A stretch of DNA of 64,000 nt from Chrysomallon squamiferum (lineage: Eukaryota > Mollusca > Gastropoda > Neomphalida > Peltospiridae), in the NCBI GenBank assembly GCA_012295275.1, contig CM022665.1:37661933-37725932 (forward strand), read 5' to 3'. This document shows positions 36,280 to 45,969 of the stretch, in pieces; within the stretch, counting starts at the first letter, position 1; every line of letters starts with the position of its first letter. The notes below the pieces were generated by a model, which had not been told where the DNA came from, made no database searches, and worked only from the letters and a program-made list of their open reading frames with translations. Position numbers and translations under genes: made by a program.

Positions 36280-38537
36280 GGCCGAAACAAAAAAAAAGCC
36301 CTGTATTTAAACAAACATGCAAAATAAACTAATGATAGCAAAATATGTACAAAAAAAACAAAAAAAAAACAACAAAGAACAGAAACAACAGTCAAAAACA
36401 AACACAACAAACAACATCAACAACAAAAACAAAACAGCAACAACAACAAACCCAGAGAAACAATAAAAAATTAAAATACAACGCCTTTATTTACGTATTT
36501 CTGACACGTATTTTCGAAAATTTGCCCCAGGCGAATTTTTTTCACTGTGTACAAAGTTACAGGCATTTATTATTTAGATAGCACATAGGCCTACTTGTTA
36601 TGCTAGAATTGCGTTCTTTAGCTCGGTAGTTACTGCGCTTTTACGAGCCCTGATGAGACGCAGGATCGACCCCACCTTGATGAACTCGGTACCGATAAAA
36701 TTAGTGGCTCATAATTTGTTTGTGTGTGTGTGTGTGTTTTTGTGTTTTTAGTTTTCATGTTAAAATTCATTTAAATGAATAACTAAAGTTAAATGCATAA
36801 GTAAGTTCCGGGGATGGTGGTGGTTTGGATTGGATGAGTTTACCTGTATAAAATATCAGATTAAAAATTAGGTACTTCTGAGACTTTCGTTGGCACAGAT
36901 GCAAATGCCAAAGTATTAACAGATTTTGTAAAGTACTGGTCCTAATTTTATTTTCAAAAAGCATGGAATCACGCTATTGAAATTATATATAGCCTATATA
37001 CAAAAATATTTATTCAGTATACGATTTTATGGCAGTGTACCTGCCACGGTTTATGGCTATACAGTTTGACAATGGACGTAGCCTAATACACCCTGATATT
37101 GGTCGTAAGCCATAAAACATAGTACATATTTGTTTCATAACTGACAAGTCTTACTTTTTGACCTTTATTTATACCTGGTCAGAGTTCAGGTCACGGTGAC
37201 CTGTAATACCAGTAATATTAATATCTACTAAAGATACATTCCCTTGTCACTGTCTCCGTAATATATCGATAGGAATTTAAAGGACTACCAAAAATGATGA
37301 TGATGATAGTGACAACATATAAATTCACGAATGATGATACTACTACTACTACTACTATTTCTACTATTGATGCTGATCCTGCTGCTAATAATAACAATAA
37401 TAATAATAACAACAACAACTTTCATTATCATTATATAATGACAATAACGACGACTAACACATTCATGAGCAAGCGAAACTATTCCAAATAGTACTTTCGA
37501 AATCAGTTAAGAAAACGATGGAAACATTTGAAAACTATTTCTATTCTGTCATTTGAAAAATTCAGTTTCACTTTCACTAAAACTGTTTCCTCTGTGGAAA
37601 AAAAAAAAAAAAATGATAGCTTTCTTAATAAAATTCTACTAATGTTTTTTTGTTTTTTTATTTCTTTCACAATAATACTTAATAATTGTAAACACGTTGA
37701 CAGACGGTATACATCACGCTGTAGGAAAGGAAGTTCCTAATCGCCATGACACCAATCAGAACTCTCCTTTCCAGCGCGGTACACTTCCGGGTCGTACTTC
37801 GTAGAAAATTGTATCCAACGGTGACAGAAGTATTTTCATCACATTAGCTCAGCATGAATCCTCTTTTTTTTTATCTTCTTTAATGTGAAAACAACAAAGT
37901 CACAGCTTCATTTTACATTTTCATATCCTAAAAAAAGTTTTTAAATTTAGATCACATCTATTAAAGTTTACCTTTGGTACGTAAATTCACACTTTTATCG
38001 TATACTTAAAATTATTAGTTGCTAGTGAACAATTTTTTCTAAAAAGTGTGAAAGTAAGTTACGAGGATCAAACAGGTTGATATTTGGCCTTTTATAAAGA
38101 GGTTATTTTATATACACAAAAATAATTCCCCACCCCCGACAATCTCAAACTAAAAAACAAAATAATAATAGTATGAATAAATCATTTGCAAAATTGTTAT
38201 ATTTTGTCACATTTGTAAAATTGTAAAAATAAATAAATAAAACAAAATGAAATAAAATAAAATAAAAATGTTCCAACTTAATACTGGAAAATTCGGTAAT
38301 GTTAACTTATGTGGATAAAATAATTAATAATTTCCAAATTTCTATTTTTACATAGAGATTTAGGGGGAAAACAAATAAGTATTAAAATGAAAAAAATGTT
38401 TTATATAAACAGTAATTTTAAAAATACAAATGGAATAAATTTAATTCATTTAAATTATAGAGCTAAGTATGAAATTAGTCATTTTAAAAAGTTAAGGATA
38501 TTTAATAATGAATACTGCATTCTCTTCTTTTATAAAA

Positions 38538-38590
<53 letters not shown>

Positions 38591-39134
38591 GTTTTATCAT
38601 CATCGTTTGTTTTACTTTCAGTTATGTACATTTTCTTTCTGCACGTCCACGAATGCTGAAAGCAGTCCAACTTCACCAGATTGGAAGCAGTTTGTTTCGA
38701 AATTGGGATCCATTCAGAATATCCGCACTACATCAGACTCATCATCTGAGAACCTGCCATTTCCAACAACATCTACTTCAAGCAAGATACAAGGAGAATC
38801 TACAGTTATCCCACAAAACTCTTCCATTTTGCTAACAAAATCAGAGTTGCCGGGCTTGGTTACCAAGAATACAATTGGATCGAAAACAATGATGCTTGCT
38901 ATGATTGCAATTGCCGTGGGGACGACCTGCGCATTGGCCACTGTTGTCTTCATTTTTGTCATGAAAAGAAAGGCAAACAGCAAAGCTAAGTCAAACGAAA
39001 ACGAAGTAAGACGACATCTTGCTATGAGAACGAATATGTACGTGATCAGAAACGAAAACTGCGATTTGAAAAACGCTCTAAGTAGAATTCCTTCATCGAT
39101 AGAAATCTGGCGAGATATGCAAGCAGAACCGTAG
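35540..39134 (+). CDS. Small type I membrane protein, family unknown
   Basis: Two coding exons, 35540-35587 and 38622-39134 (561 nt, 186 residues), joined in phase 0. The split is convincing because exon 1 alone ends in a hydrophobic run that continues in exon 2 to make one signal peptide (about residues 1-28, likely cut after T-S-T-N-A). The outer part (about 29-104) is Ser/Thr-rich with an N-S-S glycosylation site near 82. One membrane helix spans about 105-129, followed at once by K-R-K, and the 57-residue basic cytoplasmic tail ends W-R-D-M-Q-A-E-P. No cysteine-rich, Ig or EGF module is visible. A mucin-like adhesion or co-receptor role is possible but unproven. An AATAAA lies 60 nt after the stop. 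Decayed copies of its tail follow downstream. Confidence 0.68.
35617..35694. repeat. (TTTA)n plus long poly-T
   Basis: TTTA units followed by about 45 T, 30 bp after the donor of exon 1. Confidence 0.95.
35945..35992. repeat. (CA)n microsatellite
   Basis: About 23 uninterrupted CA units. Confidence 0.95.
36611..36700 (+). mobile_element. tRNA-derived SINE head relic
   Basis: Box A-like TTAGCTCGGTAGT (36618-36630) and box B-like GGATCGACCCC (36663-36673) are spaced as in a tRNA-type Pol III promoter, and CCACCTTGATGAACTCGGTA follows as in mollusc SINE heads I remember. No cloverleaf could be drawn for a real tRNA. Confidence 0.5.
37188..37202. promoter_or_regulatory. Perfect ERE-type palindrome AGGTCAnnnTGACCT
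   Basis: AGGTCA-CGG-TGACCT is an exact inverted repeat of the nuclear-receptor half-site with a 3-bp spacer, the consensus oestrogen response element. Further half-site-like sequence (GGTCA at 37178-37182) lies just upstream. Binding is not shown. Confidence 0.45.
37741..37805 (+). promoter_or_regulatory. Promoter-like patch inside the intron (CCAAT + ETS)
   Basis: ACCAATCAG (about 37751-37759) and CACTTCCGGGT (about 37783-37793), a classic ETS/GABP-type site, sit 25 bp apart in an unusually GC-rich island of this AT-rich intron, 0.8 kb before exon 2. Confidence 0.35.
38538..38590. repeat. (TTA)n microsatellite beside the exon-2 acceptor
   Basis: About 17 TTA units ending 31 bp before exon 2 of the membrane-protein gene; the resulting poly-Leu frame is an artefact. 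Confidence 0.95.
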
Positions 39135-39193
39135 CAGCTCAGATATTTAAAAATATTATGTTACATTGAACATATAAGAAAGAAACAACTGAC

Positions 39194-39199
39194 AATAAA
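39194..39199 (+). terminator. Polyadenylation signal AATAAA for the membrane-protein gene
   Basis: AATAAA 60 nt after the TAG at 39132-39134, followed by A-rich sequence. Confidence 0.4.
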
Positions 39200-39440
39200 A
39201 AAAAAACAAGTTCAGCTACTTTGTTCTTTGAAACCATTTGGATGACCTTCCATTTCTCATCCAAACTGATATATATATTTTTTTTTTGGTATTTTTTTTA
39301 TATTAATAGTGCATGTACGAAACTTATATAATCTTTATTTTCAGAAATATTATAAATAATTGCAATTTATTATTTTTAAAAAGTTTTTTTTTTTTTTCAA
39401 ACTAAGAATGAAATGAAAATGGAAAGATGTCGCTCAAAGA

Positions 39441-39576
39441 TGACATCTGTCATCAGAAAAGAAGGGCAATAAGAAAATGAGATATGATGACATGCAGCTG
39501 TGACACCAAATATGCACGTGCTGTTTGAAAAATACTATTTAATATTCTATCACCAATAGAAATGTGGAGTTACATT
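39441..39576 (+). pseudogene. Decayed copy of the membrane-protein tail exon (copy A)
   Basis: Aligns by eye with about 38953-39128: GAAAAGAAGGGCAATA against GAAAAGAAAGGCAAAC, then GACATGCAGCTGTGA, ATGCACGTG, TTTGAAAAA, CACCAATAGAAATGTGG and CAGCAGAAC at matching places. Several indels destroy the frame. It lies only 300 bp after the real exon. Confidence 0.6.
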
Positions 39577-40349
39577 TCAGCAGAACAAAAATACACATAC
39601 ACATACCCACCTCTCTCTCTCACTGTATGTATACATATTTATATAAAGTTACCTTGTTCATTTTTGGTTTGATGGTACCATGATCAGTAACAACAGTAAT
39701 TAAACTACTTATTAGTTTAACCAGCATGTTATGAAATAAATAAAAAATACATTATACCTGACACCAATCAATCTGGCAAAGAGTTTAAAGTGAAATGGTG
39801 AAAGGCCAAGCCACAGGCATCTTGTCCTGTCCTGACAACCAAACACCAATTGATGTTCTTCACAAAAGGAGAGGAAATTATTCGCGTAAATCTGTATCTA
39901 TCAACAGCTGACATGTTACTTTCAATGAAAGACATATTTTGGTTCATTTGCTGTGTAGATGATGACAATAAAAAGAACTTTGAATATTACTAAAACCATG
40001 ACGAAAACCATCAAGTGGAACTGAGAAACTGTTCATTTGGTTGTAAGTTTCCCCTGGGAAGGAAAGTTTTTGAATGGAAATTAATAAAGTACCAAGTGAT
40101 CGGCCAGTCTCTGATGGATGTGCGTCTTACCCCACCCTACCCTCTTTGCAGATGTACAAACATATACGTTATTTGTTACTATCATCACGAAGATAAATGT
40201 TTTTTTCTGTTTTATTCTGGCTGTGAAACTTTAAAAACACTTTAAAAAAAAGGAAAGAAGAAACAAAAAATTATAATAGCATGAAACATTGCAATTAAGC
40301 ACACTGCATCATCATTATCTTTAAAATATTTTGTGATGGCATGTGCTTT

Positions 40350-40504
40350 AGTTTCATTCTGATGTGAAGGGTAATAGGAAAAGCCAGTACAAAGACAACG
40401 ACATACTATGTATGTACGTGATCAGAAACAAAAACTGTTTTGAAAAATATGCTTTCTAGATTTATTTTAGCGATGGAACTGTCGCGAGATGTGCACGTAG
40501 AACC
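40350..40504 (+). pseudogene. Decayed copy of the membrane-protein tail exon (copy B)
   Basis: Clear match to about 38948-39130: TATGTACGTGATCAGAAAC and AAAACTG are shared with one substitution between them, followed by TTTGAAAAA, CGATGGAACTGTCGCGAGAT against CGATAGAAATCTGGCGAGAT, and GTAGAACC. A frameshift and stops make it non-coding. It is closer to the original than copy A. Confidence 0.72.
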
Positions 40505-40534
40505 ATGTATAAAAAGTAATTAATGCAAACTAAG

Positions 40535-40590
40535 CAGCAACAACAATAAACAAACAAAAAGTATGATTTTTAATTTTATTGTTGTTGCTG
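40535..40590. repeat. Perfect inverted repeat / hairpin
   Basis: CAGCAACAACAATAAA (40535-40550) and its exact reverse complement (40575-40590) flank a 24-nt loop, just after copy B. Confidence 0.8.
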
Positions 40591-41270
40591 TTTAAAAAAA
40601 AAAAAGCTTTTGTTTTCTCTAGCACCACTGAGCATTACAGATTAGCAAATGAAATGTAAATATTTTAACTGTGTATATACTATATGGTGTACATATGCAT
40701 AAATGCAAAAAACTGAACTGAACAGTATTGCGCATTATTTGTAATTAAGCAATGTAAATATTTTTTAATGTATCAAACATAGCTATCATGCAGAGCGTGC
40801 AACAAATGAACGAACGTCAATGTACATAAATTTTCGTTTTCTTTTTTTCTTTTATTTCTTTTTCTTTTTTTTAAATAACATTGGTGTATCATATGTCAAT
40901 ATATATGAGATATTTTTTGTCACTGTCTGTTTATATTTTTCTTCTTGTTTCTAATCTATGATCAACAGAAAATTTATTGTACAGAGCTGAATGATATAAA
41001 TAATTATTGCACAAAATTGTTAGTTATTACTGTTGTTTGGTTGTGTCTGTATTACGAGTGGGAGTTTTGGCATTAACGTGGATTTTCCACATGAATCTTT
41101 TTTATCTGATAACATGCCACCTTTCTCATTTTCTGGTTACTCAGAAGTATGAGAATGCAAAGACATTAATGTTTGCCTTTAAGTTTACAAATAAACAATC
41201 TAAATACATCTGCCATGCTCCACATTTATTATTTATTTTTGGCGACTAAGAATAGATAATAACGTGCGAC

Positions 41271-41890
41271 AATATAACGGTATTAGTAGTCAGAAAATAT
41301 CTAAGTGCCTTTTCATTACTGTACATCTTTGTTGTAAGTTTAACACCATAATCACCCTATCAAAAAAAAAAAAAATGCAACCTCCCCTCAAAAAATTCCT
41401 ACAAAAAAAACTGATCTTTTTAACTTTTCAAAAACTGCACTTACTAAACAGCTGCAGAGACAGCTAAAAAAATACAAGAGTATATTAAATTTTAAAAACA
41501 AATTTAAGCGTTTTTGCTAAAACAAAATAAAAAAATAAAAAAAATAAATTAACGAAACAAAGAAAATAAAAATACAATGGTATTAATAGTCAGAAAACAT
41601 GAGTGCCGTATTATCCCCTTTTCACTACTGTACATCTTTGTTCTAAGTTTAACACCATAATCACCCTCTCAAAAAAAAAAGTTTAACTGTAATCAACCTC
41701 TAAAAAAACACACACACAAAAAACAAAACAGCAAAAACAATAACAACCCCCCCAAAAGTTGTTTTTTCTTTTTTTTATATAAACAACAATGTTGATGTTT
41801 TTAATGACTTTGTGTAGAAAACAGCTGGAAAGAGATGGCAAGAAACATATTACTATTTAAAAACACATTTAAGCGTTTTCGTTAAAAAAA
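41271..41890. repeat. Tandem duplication, unit about 300 bp
   Basis: The start of unit 1 (41271-41365) and unit 2 (41572-41672) share CAGAAAA, ACTGTACATCTTTGTT, TAAGTTTAACACCATAATCA and CCCT-TCAAAAAAA. The unit ends share AAAAACA-ATTTAAGCGTTTT (about 41494 and 41859). The middles differ in poly-A/poly-T length. Confidence 0.75.
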
Positions 41891-42190
41891 AATTGAATTA
41901 AAAAAAAAGAAAGAAAGAAAAGAAAAGAAAAAGAAAAAAACAGCTGATATTTAATAAACATTTCTGATAGTTTGCCAATATTGTCTTCCTTACAAAACAG
42001 TAAATATCAGTTAAAGAACATCATCAATGATTTCAGATTAAATGTAACCACGACAAAAATACGATCTAGTAATTTAGTGTGTAGAGCTCGATAATTAATG
42101 TTTTGCATTGATCCTAGGATAAAGAACAGAATTAAATAAAAAAGAATACACATTCTGGTGGCCAAAATTTTCATTGAATAAATTACCTTT

Positions 42191-42194
<4 letters not shown>

Positions 42195-42222
<28 letters not shown>
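42195..42222. repeat. (GA)n microsatellite
   Basis: About 14 GA units. Confidence 0.95.
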
Positions 42223-42224
<2 letters not shown>

Positions 42225-42870
42225 AACAAAACAAAAGCAACAAAGAAACATATACAAAGAAATAAATAAATAAATAAATATATATATAAATATTTTGGAA
42301 TAGGTATCTGGCTTGGATACAAAAATTTAGGGGTGCATACCAAATGCGACATTATCACTCATCGCATGAAACAACTGCCCTAATATATTCATCAACAAGG
42401 ACTTGTTCTGTTTTCACACCTCGAGCTGTAATAAATTGATGATGGAAACTGTCAAAATAATGTGGTAATGAGTTTATAATCCATTTGAACTGCATTACAA
42501 ACAAACAGATTGCTTCTTGAATATTTACATCAAGTGAATTCAACTTGAAAATTATTGACGGAATTTATATGAAAAACAAAAACATAATAAATAATAATTG
42601 TTTAATATAAAATAAATAAATAAAAACTACATCACTAATAGTATTAATGACGCTCCATTTTACTTCCTTATGTTCATTTTACAAATATATGTTATTTGAA
42701 TTTCCGTGTGATTTAGTAATTAATAATTTTCCTCAATGTTGGAGGCAGTAGTTTTAATCTTGGGGATTAATGTACAAGCCAACTTAAACACTATGCTCAG
42801 AGCTTTTTGCCAATGGGGACAAAATGGTTCAAGGTTAAAAACAAATAAAGAATGCGAGATAGAAAACAGC

Positions 42871-42873
<3 letters not shown>

Positions 42874-42912
<39 letters not shown>
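42874..42912. repeat. (AAT)n microsatellite
   Basis: About 13 AAT units. Confidence 0.95.
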
Positions 42913-42913
<1 letters not shown>

Positions 42914-44611
42914 TAGCCAATGGACTTCAACGTCTCTTATTATCTGTATAATATTATGGACCGTTTCTAAAAACTGGTAATATTAACAGAGGCCTGTTAA
43001 ATTTTTGTGTACAAAAACCAGTGTCAAAATAAAACGTAACCACTGTAACATATATGCATTATTTTATTGCTCCCTCATAACAAGAAATGGCAACTATTCA
43101 ATAAATGCATACGACACATGAATCAAAATTACCTTTTTTTTTTTTTTTTTTTTTTTTTTGATGACAGAATTGCATATACATGGATTAATTTCAGTGCATT
43201 TCTACTTGAGACTGCTTTCAAAATACTTATGAAGATATTTTTTTTTTACTTACAAAATAATACCCAACACTTTGTGGTTTTATTAATTTAAAAATAAAAA
43301 TAAAAATGATGAAATGATGTGGTTGTTTTAAAAAGGAAGCAAATAAATGAACCCGATATTAATTTATGGGTTGTTGTGATGAGCCAAACACTAATTTGAA
43401 AATCCTTCACGTTTATGTTAAATTATTATGCATATGACGGATCTGGAAAAAAGAATAATCTATTCTTTTAATATTACTATTTTGTCTATATGAAGAAACA
43501 GTTATATCTTGTAATCTTTACTCAAACTTAGGCAGTATAAAGTTAAAAAAAAAAAAATATATAATAATAATAAATTGTTATTATAAAACAGATATTTGTA
43601 AGCACCGATATTTTCTGACAACACTGATTTAGCAATTGTTTTTGTCTGTCTCTTTTCATATTATAAAAGCATTTAAAAAAAAGCAAAGTTATTCTTGGAA
43701 TCTAACAGAACAAAATATTCTTTTCTTCTCAATATGAGCAACAAATTCAGCCTACAAGTTCTCACTTTGTAAGATTTCATGAAATTACTTGCTTTAAACT
43801 GTGAAATAACAAGTTTTATAATTTTCTATTTGAGCTAAATTTAGTGAACATACAAAGCAATTATTATATCTGAACCATAACTACTAATCTGTAACACTGG
43901 CTCATTATACAAAATATTCACATCTATTGTAATACTGTGTAAAGGAGGAAAAAAACCCACAAAAAAAAAAAAAAAACCCAAACATGTCTTTGCATTTACT
44001 CTGAAACTGGCAATGAAGTAAATATATCAATAAATCTGTTGTTTTATTTATGTTGGTTTTTCTTTTCCTTTTTCATGTATTTGTGTTTTAAATAAACTTA
44101 ACTTGAAACAGAAAGTGAAACCATGGTATGCTGTGAAAACCAATAATCTGAATTCAAATAAATTCTTAAAATAAAATCATTAACTTTCCTAATGGCAGAT
44201 TTAAAAATCACAGTTTAATGAAATAAATCAGGTGTCTCATTAATATTTTTAAACGTATTATTTTTATTTTCATTCTGTTTTTAAAATTATGGTACATAAT
44301 CACAAAACCATACGAAACAAGTAAAATGATTTGAAGAACAAAGACTAATCAAAACATTTAATCCAAAGAGGCATTAATTGTCTTTGTTGCCATCAGAGGA
44401 AACTGGAAATTTTGTTGTCATTTAATATTTCCCCCCAACATACACACTTATTCTCACAAACTTTACATTCATCATTAACACACACATATTTGTCTCTCAT
44501 GTATGTAAACATAACAATGTTTTTTCTCTTTCTTCTTCTCAAATGTCCACAAAACATTCATCCTCACAAACGTACCAAAATGTGAACATTAGGTGTAGAC
44601 AAAGGAAAAGT

Positions 44612-45926
44612 TCATTTCACAAGCCCTAATTTTTTTGCTTCTGTTTCATATACCAAGAGTCTCCACATTTTTACTACAAACACTTCAGCAGCATCATCAA
44701 TAACCTGAAAAAATAAACAGAAAAATTACAAATAAATAAAAATTAAGATAAAAAGAAGAACAAAACAAAAACAAACTCCACACCCACACAAAAAATAAAT
44801 AAAAAATAAATATAATCTAGTCTATGCCAATAAAACTTGTTTACACTTTAAGAACTAATAATGAAAACATAAATGTATTATTATTATTTAAAATAAAGTT
44901 TAAAATTCTCATGCTGATTAAATAAATAAAATATAAATTGGTTTTCTGTCTTTGACAGTATGAGTCTTTTGAAGAATCCTACTCCTGATTTACATTTGTA
45001 TGAAAGATATTTCTTTTATTTACATCTTACTGCAGACATTTAATGAATGAAACAGAAAAAGAATATTTAAAAAACTGTCCATACCTTTATTTTTTTGGTA
45101 AAAAAAAAAAAATTAAAAGAAAACAGTGATTTAGTATCTAATTATTCAGTGTTAGTCAAACACTGTAAATATCAAGGTAGAGCTTATTTTAAGAAATTAG
45201 GAAAGAAAAATGAAGAGACTGCTTACCCTAACAAGGTCATTGAGTATACTTTGTGGTGAGCTACGTGCTGCCACTTTTTGACAGATGAATTCAGTGAGTG
45301 CTGGCTCCTCTTCTCCAATGTACTCCACTATCTTCTTAATCACCCACGGCTTGATTCGTTTGTCCATCAATGTCTGAAATAAATTTACATGTGAACACAA
45401 TATTATCCACAGAAACAAAATCTTCTTATACAGTTAAAGCAGGTTAAAAGACGATACGTGAGTAGAAATTCAGAAAATAAAGTATATAGAGTTTAATACT
45501 CTAAAATTCATTAAAAAATAAAATCAACACCACCATCCCATATTTCAAAATGAACAAATGTTTATGTTTTTTGCTTAGAAAAGGATGTGTCTGTACCTGA
45601 TCTACAATTGACCAATCCAAAGGAAACTGGAACAGTTCTTCTTTCGCTGTTGGAATGCCTTCAATGAGGTTTTTAATTTTCATACGCTTTTCTTCTGCAG
45701 TTGTGGCTTTCTTTTCATTTTTCTTCTCATCATAGTCCAGTGGAATTAATTTTCTCTTTTTGCTTTCTGCTGATTCATCATCATCTTGGTTAAAAACATC
45801 ACCAATTGTGTATTTCTTTCGCTTAGGACCAGATGTCTCAGCAGGACTGTTACTGGAAGATGTTCCTGCAAAAATAATGTTGAATGGTAAAAATAATAAA
45901 GATTATAAAAAGCACAAATTTTATTT

Positions 45927-45969
<43 letters not shown>

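Larger units (their letters stand above)
35588..38621 (+). other. 3-kb intron of the membrane-protein gene
   Basis: Contains (TTTA)n and a poly-T of about 45 (35617-35694), (CA)n at 35945-35992, (AAT)n at 36246-36280, a SINE head relic, a perfect ERE palindrome, a promoter-like patch and (TTA)n just before the acceptor (38538-38590). No further coding exon recognised. Confidence 0.7.
39135..44611. other. Intergenic stretch between convergent genes
   Basis: Lies between the 3' ends of the membrane-protein gene and RBM25. It contains the two exon copies, a hairpin (40535-40590), a ~300-bp tandem duplication (41271-41890), (GA)n at 42195-42222, (AAT)n at 42874-42912 and poly-T at 43135-43159. 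A short minus-strand frame near 42355-42543 has no family features and I do not call it a gene. The last part is likely RBM25 3' UTR. Confidence 0.5.

Noticed and set aside
38508-38621. Poly-Leu extension upstream of membrane-protein exon 2
   Set aside because: It is (TTA)n intron sequence before a clear acceptor; the upstream exon at 35540-35587 gives a better start in phase.
42355-42543. 62-codon minus-strand frame
   Set aside because: Composition is mildly coding-like but there are no splice partners and no recognisable motif.
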